A stretch of DNA of 64,000 nt. Source: Paenibacillus sp. W2I17 (GTDB taxonomy: Bacteria > Bacillota > Bacilli > Paenibacillales > Paenibacillaceae). Where the stretch lies: the NCBI RefSeq assembly GCF_030815985.1, contig NZ_JAUSXM010000001.1, positions 2,418,001-2,482,000 on the forward strand. The letters are read 5' to 3'. Of this stretch, positions 1 to 14,404 are shown piece by piece; positions within the stretch are counted from its first letter, which is position 1, and each line of letters begins with the position of its first letter. A program made the position numbers and the translations under genes. The notes beneath the pieces are model-generated. The model did not search any database, was not told the origin of the DNA, and was given only the letters and a program-made list of their open reading frames with translations.

Positions 1-419
1 CCCTTAAAGCGGCCCATCTCCAATTGTTCTATCAACCGCTCCTCATCCATGACCAGAATCTCAGCCAATTGCCCCGAGGTGTAATAATCAGCGGGATTGT
101 AATCGAGCAGCACAGGAACAGACGTATCATATAGTTCTTTGATCAGATTCTCAAATGAATGCCGACCCAGGTTCTCCATATCTCTATAAAACTGCAAATG
201 TTGGGACACCATATTACGGAAAGATTTATTCTCCAGATGCATCCACAACGTATTGCAGGCCTGAACACTCATATGATTTTGTTCCACATCGTAAAATTGA
301 ACTTCTTCAATCTTCATGTATTTCTCTTGAAATGCTACGATCTTAATCAAAGGTACATTTCGTTTACGCGACGCTTTCTTCAAATGGGCTCTAAATTGTT
401 CATAGTTCATTACATTCAT
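1..419 (-). CDS. Partial hypothetical protein (5' part of gene)
   Basis: An open frame on the minus strand starts with ATG at 419 (second in-frame ATG at 410) and runs without a stop through the left edge, so only about 139 N-terminal residues are visible. The start follows a weak purine-rich stretch (GGCAGGGATAA). The protein begins MNVMNYEQFRAHLKK and is charged and mostly helical in character, with no signal peptide or membrane segment. I recognise no family motif. It is the last gene of the minus-strand run in this window and sits behind the terminator of the upstream flavoprotein, so it has its own transcription. It is called coding because the frame is open to the edge, codon use is ordinary and the start is near a plausible leader. 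Confidence 0.6.
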   Translation of the reverse strand, partial: MNVMNYEQFRAHLKKASRKRNVPLIKIVAFQEKYMKIEEVQFYDVEQNHMSVQACNTLWMHLENKSFRNMVSQHLQFYRDMENLGRHSFENLIKELYDTSVPVLLDYNPADYYTSGQLAEILVMDEERLIEQLEMGRFK

Positions 420-502
420 CTATTATCCCTGCCTTTAACATGTTCCAACCGACATTTTACAACAAATTAAAGGCAAGTGTAACCTTCATCACATGAAAAA
501 CG

Positions 503-533
503 AAAAAACGTGCAGCATCAGATGCCACACGTT
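503..533 (-). terminator. Rho-independent terminator of the flavoprotein gene
   Basis: Arms AACGTG..GCATC and GATGC..CACGTT (507-533, with a two-base internal mismatch) are followed on the minus strand by six T (503-508), 20 bp after the stop codon at 554. Confidence 0.75.
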
Positions 534-553
534 CACAATATTATAGAATGCGA

Positions 554-1984
554 TTACTCAGCGAGGGCACCGCTTTTCACCCACGTAGCCGTAAATTCCT
601 GTTCTTCATACGCATAGAATTGCTGCAAAATAATCTCCCGATCATCGAGGAACAACTGATCCGCTATGGCAGAGACTAGTTTCGGCACCGCGTTCTTGGT
701 TCCCGATATTGCCGATGCCGACAGACCACAGCTGGCAAGTGCAGAGTAGTTGAATACAAACAGTCCGTGCAACGGTTTCTCACCCTGTTCACTCCTGCTT
801 GTCATTGCAAACCCGGAACTCAGGTATGGATGTGCGTCCAGCAACGCATTGCGATGCTCTGTTGGAGCCTGGTAACAATCCTCCCAACGCGCGATGTATG
901 GCTCCACAAGCTTCAGTTCAGGACGGAGTGCCGGATCACTGAGAAGACCTGTGCTAATAATCAGAAAATCAAACTCATATGCTCCCTGTGCGGTATGCAC
1001 AATCGCGCCTTGGTCTGTTGCTTCTACACTCAGCCAAGGCGAATTCAAATGCAGTTCGAATCCAGGCCAGGCTGCCGCACGATTAAACGTATCGTTGGTT
1101 GGTGGTTGATTGAATTTGAAGAAATGAGAGATCACTTCATATTTATCCGCAACCGGAAGAGCGTGGTATCGCTCAATCATACCGGATTGTTCCATCTGAC
1201 GAATGGGATTAACACTAGGCAGTTGTTCCCGCCGTACAAATACATGAGCTTCAGCCACACCCGTGGCAAGGGCATAACTCGCATTATCGAATGCAGAGGC
1301 ACCGCCGCCAAGCACAGCAATTCTTTTACCTTTTAACCGATCAAAATCAATCGCTTCAGACGTATGGGCATACAGCTCCCGAGGTAATCTATCGGCAATC
1401 ATGGAAGGTACATGCCACTCTCCGCCCCCTTGAATTCCCGTAGCAAACACGACTTTACGAGCAAGTATGACATCCATCTGAGTTCCTGCTTTGTTCACAT
1501 GAAGTCGATGTATTCCGTTCTCTGTTGGCTCAACCAGTGTCAATTTCACCTCATTAAGCACAGGCAGATTCAATACTTCCCGATACCAGCGCAAATAATT
1601 CATCCAGTCTCCACGCGGGATTTTGTCTACCTCTTCCCAACCTTCGGGCCCTACCTGTGCTTCCCACCATGAGCGAAAGGTTAACGAGGGGATCCCCAGA
1701 TCGATGGAAGTCAGATGCTTGGGTGTACGCAAAGTAACCATACGTGCATAAGTCTCCCAAGGTCCTTCAAGCCCCGATGCATTCTCATCAATAACAACAA
1801 TATTGGAGATCCGTTCACGAAGAAGTCCAAATGCCGCCCCTAATCCACTCTGGCCTCCACCCACAATGACGACATCATAGACATGACCATCTGCATGTTC
1901 TCTCGGACGTACCCAGTTCGCGCCACCAAATGACAAATAAGCCAGATCATTCTTCACACGTTCATTCAAAGCTTCCAGGCTCAT
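554..1984 (-). CDS. FAD/NAD(P)-binding oxidoreductase, CzcO/flavin-monooxygenase-like
   Basis: This 476-residue cytosolic flavoprotein resembles the predicted flavin-containing monooxygenase/CzcO group. It probably binds FAD at the first Rossmann motif VVIVGGGQSGLGAA (about residues 38-51) and NAD(P)H at the second, IAVLGGGASAFDNA (about 220-233). The WWEAQVG and PWETYARM segments after the first dinucleotide fold are typical of this group's substrate side. The substrate cannot be read from sequence. The ATG at 1984 has an AAAGGG leader. It is monocistronic: a terminator follows and about 290 bases without genes lie upstream. The alternative reading is a thioredoxin-reductase-like disulfide enzyme, but no CxxC motif is present. 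Confidence 0.8.
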   Translation of the reverse strand: MSLEALNERVKNDLAYLSFGGANWVRPREHADGHVYDVVIVGGGQSGLGAAFGLLRERISNIVVIDENASGLEGPWETYARMVTLRTPKHLTSIDLGIPSLTFRSWWEAQVGPEGWEEVDKIPRGDWMNYLRWYREVLNLPVLNEVKLTLVEPTENGIHRLHVNKAGTQMDVILARKVVFATGIQGGGEWHVPSMIADRLPRELYAHTSEAIDFDRLKGKRIAVLGGGASAFDNASYALATGVAEAHVFVRREQLPSVNPIRQMEQSGMIERYHALPVADKYEVISHFFKFNQPPTNDTFNRAAAWPGFELHLNSPWLSVEATDQGAIVHTAQGAYEFDFLIISTGLLSDPALRPELKLVEPYIARWEDCYQAPTEHRNALLDAHPYLSSGFAMTSRSEQGEKPLHGLFVFNYSALASCGLSASAISGTKNAVPKLVSAIADQLFLDDREIILQQFYAYEEQEFTATWVKSGALAE

Positions 1985-2270
1985 GATTCATCAACCCTTT
2001 CGAGATACATATATGAACTAGTCTTTCTTTAATTATTTGATGTAAGTTTGTTGTCAGTTATATTGAGAGTAATTGTGCTTTTTGTTTGTTTTTCTGAAAT
2101 ATATTAGCGTTATTATATGAGTTATCGGGGATGAATTGAAGTTGGCGGCAGATTTATTGTCATCAACACTAAAAATAACTGACATGCTTGTTAATCTGCA
2201 CGAAATACCTAACTGGATGGTACTTTCTCTTATAAAGTGCTTTTTTCCTGATGGATGCTCTACAGAAAAT
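1985..2270. other. Intergenic, AT-rich, no supported gene
   Basis: The stretch between the flavoprotein start and the terminator of the next gene is AT-rich. A 77-codon minus-strand frame (2054-2287) overlaps the terminator hairpin, has no ribosome binding site and gives no recognisable protein. It should hold the promoter of the flavoprotein gene, but I could not pick one confidently. Confidence 0.5.
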
Positions 2271-2308
2271 GAAAAAAGACAGACCAAGATGTAACCTTGG
2301 TCTGTCTT
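2271..2308 (-). terminator. Rho-independent terminator of the UPF0291 gene
   Basis: A perfect 13-bp stem (2276-2288 with 2296-2308) and 7-nt loop are followed on the minus strand by a run of T (2272-2277), 13 bp past the stop codon. Confidence 0.92.
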
Positions 2309-2320
2309 ATTAAAGGAATG

Positions 2321-2560
2321 CTATTGGCCGGCCTGTTCACGGCGCTGCAATTTTTCGTTGGTTAATTTCTCAGGGGTCACATCATGACCCAGTGGGTCCA
2401 CAACGGATACTGCCAGCATGGTTGTCAGTACCTGACCTCGAATAGCCTGCAAATATTGTTTTCTAAGCTCCTGCTGCTCGCTTTGTTCTGCTTTTGTCAA
2501 ACCGACACTGCTGCGTTGTTTTCGACTTAATTCGTTAATGCGTCCCAAAATAGGAATCAT
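2321..2560 (-). CDS. UPF0291 (DUF896) family small protein, YnzC-like
   Basis: This 79-residue cytosolic protein matches the UPF0291/DUF896 family: an N-terminal helical hairpin (GRINELSRKQ, then LTKAEQSEQQELRKQYL) followed by the hallmark VVDPLGHDVTPEKL. Family members are about 75-80 residues. In Bacillus subtilis ynzC lies in the SOS operon yneA-yneB-ynzC, but its molecular role is not established. Here it stands alone. The ATG at 2560 is chosen because GAGGTGG lies 5-6 bases upstream; an in-frame GTG at 2569 lies inside that ribosome binding site and is unlikely to be the start. A perfect inverted repeat (2593-2613) lies just upstream. Confidence 0.88.
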   Translation of the reverse strand: MIPILGRINELSRKQRSSVGLTKAEQSEQQELRKQYLQAIRGQVLTTMLAVSVVDPLGHDVTPEKLTNEKLQRREQAGQ

Positions 2561-2592
2561 GAAATCCACCTCACTTGTTAGTCCACTTTCCA

Positions 2593-2613
2593 GAAGATAT
2601 TTCGAATATCTTC
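2593..2613. repeat. Inverted repeat upstream of the UPF0291 gene
   Basis: Nine-base perfect arms (GAAGATATT / AATATCTTC) flank a TCG centre, 33 bases upstream of the 2560 start and 59 bases past the collagen-like gene's stop. No T-run follows on either strand, so an operator or mRNA hairpin fits better than an intrinsic terminator. It does not match the LexA box (CGAAC-N4-GTTCG). Confidence 0.6.
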
Positions 2614-2671
2614 AAACTAACTTATTACAACTTTACGAATTTGTCCATAGGCGCAATCCGTTGAGAAGTGT

Positions 2672-8941
<6,270 letters not shown>

Positions 8942-9029
8942 TCAAATCCCCGCATTTTACAATAGTACACTCTATGCCCTGGACTAACTTTGTGCGCCCC
9001 CTATTCCATATACCTATAAAACCTTCATA

Positions 9030-9049
9030 GTTAGTGATCAATCAATTAC
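9030..9049. promoter_or_regulatory. Fourth copy of the TetR-type palindrome, ahead of the collagen-like gene
   Basis: The site read on the minus strand is GTAATTGATTGATCACTAAC. It matches the palindromes beside the tetR gene at 18 of 20 positions. It lies 119-138 bases upstream of the collagen-like GTG and 26-45 bases past the stop of the NAD(P)-binding gene. Confidence 0.6.
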
Positions 9050-9074
9050 ATTTCTCTAAAAAATATATTCCCTT

Positions 9075-10034
9075 CTACTCCCCCTGCAACCCCAACTCCT
9101 TAATCGTCAACGCAATTCCTTCTTCAAAAGATGTTGCCACAACCGGGCCAATCCGTTCCTCATACTTCTGTCTACTCAAGATCAGGGGTTCCTCGGTCAG
9201 ATATAACATTTCTACAATTTCTTTCATAACGGGTACACCTAGTCCAATCAACGACAATCCCACTCTTCCTAACGCCATCACAGGTTTGCTTCTTCCCGCA
9301 GCCTTCTGTGCCAATCGCACGATGTCATGACCCGAGATGATCCCCGATCCAGGAATGTTCCAGTTCTGTCCATACGTCGTCTCTCTGCTTGCCAGCTCCA
9401 CCACCATGACCGCAGCATCCGGTAAATAGATGTACTCTCTGGGTACCTTCATATTCCCGATAAAAAAAGCCATCTTTCCTTTTGCTATCGCTTCAAGGGT
9501 TGAACCCAGATAGGAAGCCTGATTGGCCGATGGGCCATAATAGTCTGGCAAGCGAACAATCATCACCTGAGCTCTGCTCCATCTTGTGCTGAATAACATC
9601 TGTTCATAGGCAAGTCGTGTCTTGCCTTTGCGCGTATGTGGCTCTTTCGGATGTTCTTCGGTTACTTCCTTCATTTGTCTTCTGCCATAGGAGTAGATTC
9701 CATCTATTACCACCACGTTCAGACCCAAGTGTTCTGCCGCCGCCATCACAGATTCGCCGAGCGGAATCAGCCTGCTCTCCATCTCGTTATAAGGGACATT
9801 CGCACAATGAAATATGACATCGGCACCCCGGGAAGCAGCAATAATATCCTCCGACCGAAATGCATCTCCAACTGCAATTAGCAGGTGATCCGGAGGTCCC
9901 AACTTTACCGCAAGTTGATCCAGTTTTTGACGGGAGCGCCCAAATGCGATCGTACAAATCCCTCGTCTAATCAATTCCTCCGTAATCGCTGCACCTGTTC
10001 CACCTGTGGCTCCAATAACAATAGCCTTTTTCAT
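9075..10034 (-). CDS. NAD(P)-binding epimerase/NmrA-like protein
   Basis: This 319-residue cytosolic protein of the extended/atypical SDR class begins with the dinucleotide-binding motif MKKAIVIGATGGTGAA. Further Rossmann-fold signatures are ADVIFHCAN and VVVIDGIYSYGR, and the DYYGPSANQ region matches NAD-dependent epimerase/dehydratase-like proteins. Substrate and reaction are not deducible. The start is ATG at 10034 with AGAGG about ten bases upstream; the longer reading from ATG 10058 would place that binding site inside the gene. It follows the tetR gene on the same strand and is preceded by two operator-like palindromes overlapping a good sigma-A promoter, so it is very probably the main target of that repressor. 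The role in detoxification or redox is inferred from this arrangement. Confidence 0.82.
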   Translation of the reverse strand: MKKAIVIGATGGTGAAITEELIRRGICTIAFGRSRQKLDQLAVKLGPPDHLLIAVGDAFRSEDIIAASRGADVIFHCANVPYNEMESRLIPLGESVMAAAEHLGLNVVVIDGIYSYGRRQMKEVTEEHPKEPHTRKGKTRLAYEQMLFSTRWSRAQVMIVRLPDYYGPSANQASYLGSTLEAIAKGKMAFFIGNMKVPREYIYLPDAAVMVVELASRETTYGQNWNIPGSGIISGHDIVRLAQKAAGRSKPVMALGRVGLSLIGLGVPVMKEIVEMLYLTEEPLILSRQKYEERIGPVVATSFEEGIALTIKELGLQGE

Positions 10035-10058
10035 CGTATATCTACCTCTTCCATCCAT

Positions 10059-10125
10059 TTAGTGATTGATCAATTACTTACCTGAAAACAATATAAACCA
10101 TATTTAGTGATTGATCAATAACTAA
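10059..10125 (-). promoter_or_regulatory. Sigma-A promoter with twin TetR-type operators
   Basis: On the minus strand, TTGATC (10113-10118), a 17-base spacer and TATATT (10090-10095) form a sigma-A promoter. Palindrome TTAGTGATTGATCAATAACTAA (10104-10125 on the plus strand, one mismatched pair) contains the -35 box. A second, AGTGATTGATCAATTACT (10061-10078), lies at the expected start of the transcript. Binding there would block initiation. Confidence 0.8.
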
Positions 10126-10153
10126 AATTCAAAAAGGGACTTTACCTCCCTCT

Positions 10154-10675
10154 CTATCGTTCCTTCAGCTCCGGCATATCCAGTGCATTAGATACATTAC
10201 ACAACATCCCGATTGCCAGAAAAATCATGGTTCTTTTTAGCGGTTCAGCAATTCCTGCAACGGTGAAAGCTTCCAGTACCATGCTTCGTACATCACTAAT
10301 GCCTTTTTGCATGGCCTGACGAATGACTTCCTCCCTGATCGTTTGCGCCTGCATCTGAAGCAAGATTTCGCTCTTGTGCGATTCCAGAATCTTATCATAG
10401 GCTTCAATGAGATCATTCTCTAACTGATCTGGTGTCGCCGTCTCCACCACAATTCGAAACGAATCAATCACCCGTGTCCATGAGACCTCAATTGCAGTTA
10501 ATAATAAAGCTTCTTTTGTTTTGAAAAAACGAAATATATACGGCTGTGAGATCTGTGCCCGTTCAGCCACCTGGGCTGTAGTCGCACGATAATAGCCAAT
10601 TTCCGCGAAGACGTCAATTGCTGCAGAGATAATATCATTTCGCCGGTTAACTGACGCTGCTGTATCCTTTGCCAT
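10154..10675 (-). CDS. TetR/AcrR family transcriptional repressor
   Basis: This 173-residue regulator has a TetR N-terminal helix-turn-helix at about residues 12-58 (IISAAIDVFAEIGYYRATT, AERAQISQPYIFRFFKTKE). A short ligand-binding C-terminal half follows, ending in a hydrophobic helix (FLAIGMLCNVSNAL). The ATG at 10675 has GGAGGGCGG upstream. Matching palindromes lie immediately upstream (10695-10718) and downstream (10061-10125), consistent with autoregulation and control of the NAD(P)-binding gene. It resembles YxaF/LmrA-like detoxification repressors in size, but its ligand is unknown. Confidence 0.92.
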   Translation of the reverse strand: MAKDTAASVNRRNDIISAAIDVFAEIGYYRATTAQVAERAQISQPYIFRFFKTKEALLLTAIEVSWTRVIDSFRIVVETATPDQLENDLIEAYDKILESHKSEILLQMQAQTIREEVIRQAMQKGISDVRSMVLEAFTVAGIAEPLKRTMIFLAIGMLCNVSNALDMPELKER

Positions 10676-10694
10676 GATAATCCGCCCTCCAAAA

Positions 10695-10718
10695 GTTAGT
10701 GATTAATTGATCAATAGC
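10695..10718. promoter_or_regulatory. Operator-like palindrome upstream of tetR
   Basis: TTAGTGATTAATTGATCAATAGC shares the TTAGTGATT half-site and the ATTGATCAAT core with the three sister sites. It lies about 20 bases upstream of the tetR start, which suggests autoregulation. Confidence 0.65.
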
Positions 10719-10910
10719 TTGAAGTATAACGAATACTATCCCTCAATGCAAAGGTATCGTGAAGTTGCACAAAGCCAACAAACCCGCAGACGCTGGCTCA
10801 AGCCGCTGCAGGTTGTGTAACTTGTCGATCATAGATTCTAACCACTGGAAACCGAAGAGAACACGGATTGTCTGAAACAGATTCGTACCATGCGGTACAA
10901 GAGTGTCTGT
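10719..10910 (-). other. Untranslated 3' region with a long hairpin after the FhuF-like gene
   Basis: No gene is seen. Arms AAGTTGCACAA (10762-10772) and TTGTGTAACTT (10813-10823) pair with one G-U on the minus strand and enclose further GC-rich arms. No T-run follows, so it is at best a weak terminator or a structured mRNA tail. Confidence 0.35.
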
Positions 10911-11723
10911 TCACTGCTGGAGAAGTTTGCGCAATCGGGATTCCGAATCCAGCTTCGGACAACTATTACAATATGCATGTGCGTGACTGCCGCTCCCAAC
11001 CTGATATGCCAAACAACAATATCGGCGTATCAGGAACGGCGGTCCCTGCCACCCGGAATGTTCGAAGGACTGCAGCTCATTGGCAAATGTACATGCATTA
11101 TCGTTTTGCCGATCCAGCCAGAGGCTTTGATCTGCTTGAATCTTTGCAAGCCGTTCATCTGTCTTCCATATGCTCTGATCATTGATCATTCGTGCATACA
11201 ATTGTTGCACATTATGGGCAACCAGAGACCACATGACCTTATCGTTCGCTCCTGTAGCGAAGGCTACCGCTCGCAGGACAGGTTCCAGATGTAGCAGCAC
11301 TCTTTTCTTGAGCAAACCACTCTCTGATCTGCGCTGAACAGGATCTCCACCCTCCAGAAAGGAGCTCTTCAACCGAGTCTCGTATCGCATGCCACCTGCT
11401 CCATTCAATTCAAACCGCACATCATCATCTGCAACGCTAAGTATAGTATCGTATAGACTGAAAGCTGAGATTACGGACATAACAAATACGGAGTAACGTT
11501 TGGCAAAAAGTGTACCGACGGCCGCGCTTCCTTTGTCGCCCAATTGAAGCCCTTGCTGCACAGCCTGTTCACGCAATATCAAGTTTCGTTTCTCTTCATT
11601 CAGCAGATCCTTCACATGGAAAGGATACTTGGAATCATCACAAGTCGCTTGGATCTTCGTCACAAAAAATTGCTGTAACGCTTCCGACATCTCTGAATAA
11701 TCATGTCTTGGATAACGTCTCAT
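10911..11723 (-). CDS. FhuF-like (2Fe-2S) ferric-siderophore reductase
   Basis: This 270-residue protein ends with four cysteines spaced CC-x10-C-x2-C (RRYCC .. AYCNSCP, about residues 234-250). That is the 2Fe-2S ligand pattern of the FhuF C-terminal domain, which reduces ferric siderophores in the cytosol and releases iron. The rest is a helical FhuF-like body without membrane segments. The ATG at 11723 overlaps the stop of the upstream binding-protein gene by four bases (ATGA), indicating translational coupling. Together with the substrate-binding lipoprotein and the AraC-type regulator it forms an iron-uptake module. Reductase function is known for E. coli FhuF and is inferred here. Confidence 0.85.
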   Translation of the reverse strand: MRRYPRHDYSEMSEALQQFFVTKIQATCDDSKYPFHVKDLLNEEKRNLILREQAVQQGLQLGDKGSAAVGTLFAKRYSVFVMSVISAFSLYDTILSVADDDVRFELNGAGGMRYETRLKSSFLEGGDPVQRRSESGLLKKRVLLHLEPVLRAVAFATGANDKVMWSLVAHNVQQLYARMINDQSIWKTDERLAKIQADQSLWLDRQNDNACTFANELQSFEHSGWQGPPFLIRRYCCLAYQVGSGSHAHAYCNSCPKLDSESRLRKLLQQ

Positions 11724-12694
11724 CTATTAATCATGTCTTCAACTTCGTTGATAATCTCGCTTCGCCCAATTGCTCCCCAGCCCTTAAACAACCAGAACGA
11801 ATCTGTCGTATAGACCTGATCTGCACCAACAGCCGGTACTTCCTTCCAGAGTGAGCTTGCGTTGATGTTGTTTAAATACTCATCGGCATTCGGGTCAATC
11901 TCCAGAACTACGAAATCAGCATCCACATCTGCAATTTTCTCCATGGACAGGTCCTCACGTTGTTCGGCAGGTGTCACAGTCGTTGGCACAAATCCAAGAT
12001 CATGATACAAAAGTGTGTTGGTTGGATGTCCTTTTGCCGCGTAAATTTGTAAGGTCTTCTCTCTTACACGCAGATAAGCCAGCTTTTTTGGATCCAGTTG
12101 TTCGATCTTCGCTTTTAGTTGCTTCGCCTGCTGCTCTACCTCGGCTATCTTTTCTTTTGCCAGATCCACTTTGTTGTACATCCCGGCAATGGTCAACAGA
12201 TCCTGTGTCCAATAGGTTGTATCATCAGCATAATCCAGCCATTCAGTACCAAGTACAATCGTCGGAGCGATTTTCTCCAACTGATCATACGTACTCTCCG
12301 CAGTTCGACTCTCAATAACGATGACATCCGGATCAATCTGAAGGATAGCCTCCAGGTTAGGACTATCTGCCGACCCTACCGTTGGAACGCCGGCAAGTTG
12401 ATCTGCAAGGTAAGGCAAATAATCTCCTCCGTAACGAACTTCTACATTAACGCCTGCTGGTTTCTCACCAATCGTCAACATGTGATCGATGTAAGCAGCA
12501 GATAATACCACCATACGCTCTATCTTTTGCGGTACAACCGCAGTTCCTTTAAGATGCTCAATCGTTTGCGTACCACTCTCTTCCACAGGTGTATCCTGTT
12601 GCGGAGGCGTTACTTCTGATGCCTTGCTACATGCCGTCAGAACGAGCACAAGCAGGGACAACAGTATCATCGTTGCTGCTCTCTGTCTTACCAT
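11720..12694 (-). CDS. Iron-siderophore ABC transporter substrate-binding lipoprotein
   Basis: This 324-residue protein has a lipoprotein signal peptide with lipobox LTAC (Cys at about residue 22) and a class III periplasmic-binding fold (FecB/BtuF type). Typical segments are KIERMVVLS, LEAILQIDPDVIVIES and the C-terminal VYTTDSFWLFKGWGAIG. It should capture a ferric siderophore outside the membrane and pass it to a permease. No permease or ATPase gene is adjacent, so it probably works with a transporter encoded elsewhere. A near-consensus Fur box lies 26-44 bases upstream of the ATG, so iron repression is likely. It is translationally coupled to the FhuF-like reductase. The specific siderophore cannot be read. 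Confidence 0.93.
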   Translation of the reverse strand: MVRQRAATMILLSLLVLVLTACSKASEVTPPQQDTPVEESGTQTIEHLKGTAVVPQKIERMVVLSAAYIDHMLTIGEKPAGVNVEVRYGGDYLPYLADQLAGVPTVGSADSPNLEAILQIDPDVIVIESRTAESTYDQLEKIAPTIVLGTEWLDYADDTTYWTQDLLTIAGMYNKVDLAKEKIAEVEQQAKQLKAKIEQLDPKKLAYLRVREKTLQIYAAKGHPTNTLLYHDLGFVPTTVTPAEQREDLSMEKIADVDADFVVLEIDPNADEYLNNINASSLWKEVPAVGADQVYTTDSFWLFKGWGAIGRSEIINEVEDMINR

Positions 12695-12719
12695 TTGTAG
12701 TAAATCCCCTCTACTATTT

Positions 12720-12738
12720 AATAATAATAATCATTATC
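12720..12738 (-). promoter_or_regulatory. Fur box of the binding-protein/reductase operon
   Basis: GATAATGATTATTATTATT on the minus strand matches the 19-bp Fur consensus at 16 positions. In the 7-1-7 description (TGATAAT-N-ATTATCA) it matches 14 of 15. Confidence 0.85.
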
Positions 12739-12802
12739 ACTATAGTAGGGAAAAGCGTACAGGCTTACCATGGATTATTCCACTCTCTTCTCTTGCACAA
12801 TA

Positions 12803-14404
12803 TCACCGTAAGGTAACCCCAAGTTGCTCTGCCACATATCGCATGGCCCACATGCGCCCGGTTGGACCCAGCGTTTTGAAGAAAATATCTCCTGCATTAT
12901 ATACATGGCCTTCTTGAACAGCCTTTAATGCCAACCATGCACTGGATTGTTGTAATTGCCTCAGTTGAGCACGTGCCTCTTTTGTGGGATCGACCATTAC
13001 AAACACATGATCCGCTTCGTATAACTGCAAATCGCGTACTTTACTCTCTACAGCCCACTGTTGTTCCGGAAAATCACGAGGCAAATAAAATCCCAGATCA
13101 TCATACAATAGCGCCCCTGTCTGGTTATTCAATCCATACATTCGGTAGAAATGAGAAGTCACCCGGATGAACATGGCGCTCTGTTTCCCCCACCTCGATT
13201 GAATGCGCCCTCGAAGAACTCGGCTCAGTTCAGCATGTTGTTCTATCCACTGTACAGCCTGTTCAGTGCGGCCCATAATGTCCGCCATATACAGAAGCCT
13301 CTCCCCAAAATGGTTGGTGTGCTCCAGCATGGTGGTAGGCGCGATACGATGCAGGGAGTCATTTGGCTCCAAACGATCACTTGTAATGATCAGGTCCGGT
13401 TGGACTCGCCTCAAACCATCATAGTTCTGATTGAAGCTATCCAGGATAAGTCCCTGATGACTGTGTGCTTGAAGCGCAGGTATAGCAACATGACGAGCCA
13501 CCCTCTGACCATAGGATAAAACGGATACTGGCCTCAAACCGAGCGTTATCACATAATCGTCCAACCCGTAATACAAGGTGGCAATGCGATTCACTTTATT
13601 TTTCATATACAACGTTGGGGCGATTCCTTCGTTTTTCTTGAAGACTCTGCTGAAATAGTGCTCGTCCTTATAACCCACTTGCTCCGCAATTTCCTTGATT
13701 TTATCTGAAGAAAATAACAGCTGCTTGGCCTTTGCCATACGTAGTTTCAGTATATATTCAATCGGGGTCATATTTAATTGCCGTTTAAATGTTCTTATAA
13801 AATGATTCACACTAAGCCCTGCCATGCGGGCCATCTGATCAATTCGAATGTCTTCCATATACTGATGCGTCATATATTCAAGTGCCAAATCCATCCCTGC
13901 TACAGGGGGAGTTGCTTCTTTCACGTGCATCATTAACTGAATCAACAACTGATGCAAAAGATGTTTCCTGCGCGTCTTTTCCAGACTCGTAAACGAGTGT
14001 TTTCCACTCACCAGGGTATCCATCATCTCCTGAATATCACGTCTATTGGAAGGAACATTAAGTTTGCCCGTCACAGGGAGATCAAATGCCTCGGTATGCC
14101 AAGCATTCCCACGCCTGGTAAGTGTAACACAGGAAAATAAAATAATCTGATATCGGACAGGTGCTTCCATATTCGTCTGAAACTCCACATGTATTCCTGG
14201 CTTCAACAAAAACCACTCGTCTTGAGACACGGTATGTACAATGTTATCCATAGACAAAGATCCCTTGCCAGCGATGACCCTGCAAATGGCGAACCTTTTC
14301 CAGATCCGACGCTGTACAGCCCCCGGATTGCTAGAGTAATGGCAGACGTGGACAGCAGAGAAATGTAGTTGCTCCAGTTGTTTGATCCAATCATTTTCCT
14401 CCAT
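12803..14404 (-). CDS. AraC-family regulator fused to an iron-siderophore binding domain, Btr-like
   Basis: This 533-residue cytosolic fusion has an AraC HTH pair in the middle (about residues 175-272; MARMAGLSVNHFIRTFKRQ and IAEQVGYKDEHYFSRVFKK). A C-terminal FecB-like binding domain follows (about 275-530; RRVQPDLIITSDR). An N-terminal arm of about 150 residues is cupin-like. The layout is that of Bacillus Btr (YbbB), which binds ferric bacillibactin and activates its uptake genes. It has no signal peptide, so the binding domain senses siderophore inside the cell. It is transcribed in the same direction as the uptake genes it probably activates, 108 bases downstream. A Fur-like site lies 125 bases upstream of its start. 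Confidence 0.9.
   Translation of the reverse strand: MEENDWIKQLEQLHFSAVHVCHYSSNPGAVQRRIWKRFAICRVIAGKGSLSMDNIVHTVSQDEWFLLKPGIHVEFQTNMEAPVRYQIILFSCVTLTRRGNAWHTEAFDLPVTGKLNVPSNRRDIQEMMDTLVSGKHSFTSLEKTRRKHLLHQLLIQLMMHVKEATPPVAGMDLALEYMTHQYMEDIRIDQMARMAGLSVNHFIRTFKRQLNMTPIEYILKLRMAKAKQLLFSSDKIKEIAEQVGYKDEHYFSRVFKKNEGIAPTLYMKNKVNRIATLYYGLDDYVITLGLRPVSVLSYGQRVARHVAIPALQAHSHQGLILDSFNQNYDGLRRVQPDLIITSDRLEPNDSLHRIAPTTMLEHTNHFGERLLYMADIMGRTEQAVQWIEQHAELSRVLRGRIQSRWGKQSAMFIRVTSHFYRMYGLNNQTGALLYDDLGFYLPRDFPEQQWAVESKVRDLQLYEADHVFVMVDPTKEARAQLRQLQQSSAWLALKAVQEGHVYNAGDIFFKTLGPTGRMWAMRYVAEQLGVTLR

Noticed and set aside
2054-2287. 77-codon minus-strand frame between the flavoprotein and UPF0291 genes
   Set aside because: It overlaps a strong terminator, lacks a ribosome binding site and looks like translated AT-rich spacer.
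10762-10823. Hairpin after the FhuF-like gene as a riboswitch
   Set aside because: It lies 3' of the operon, not ahead of a gene, and matches no riboswitch core I recognise.
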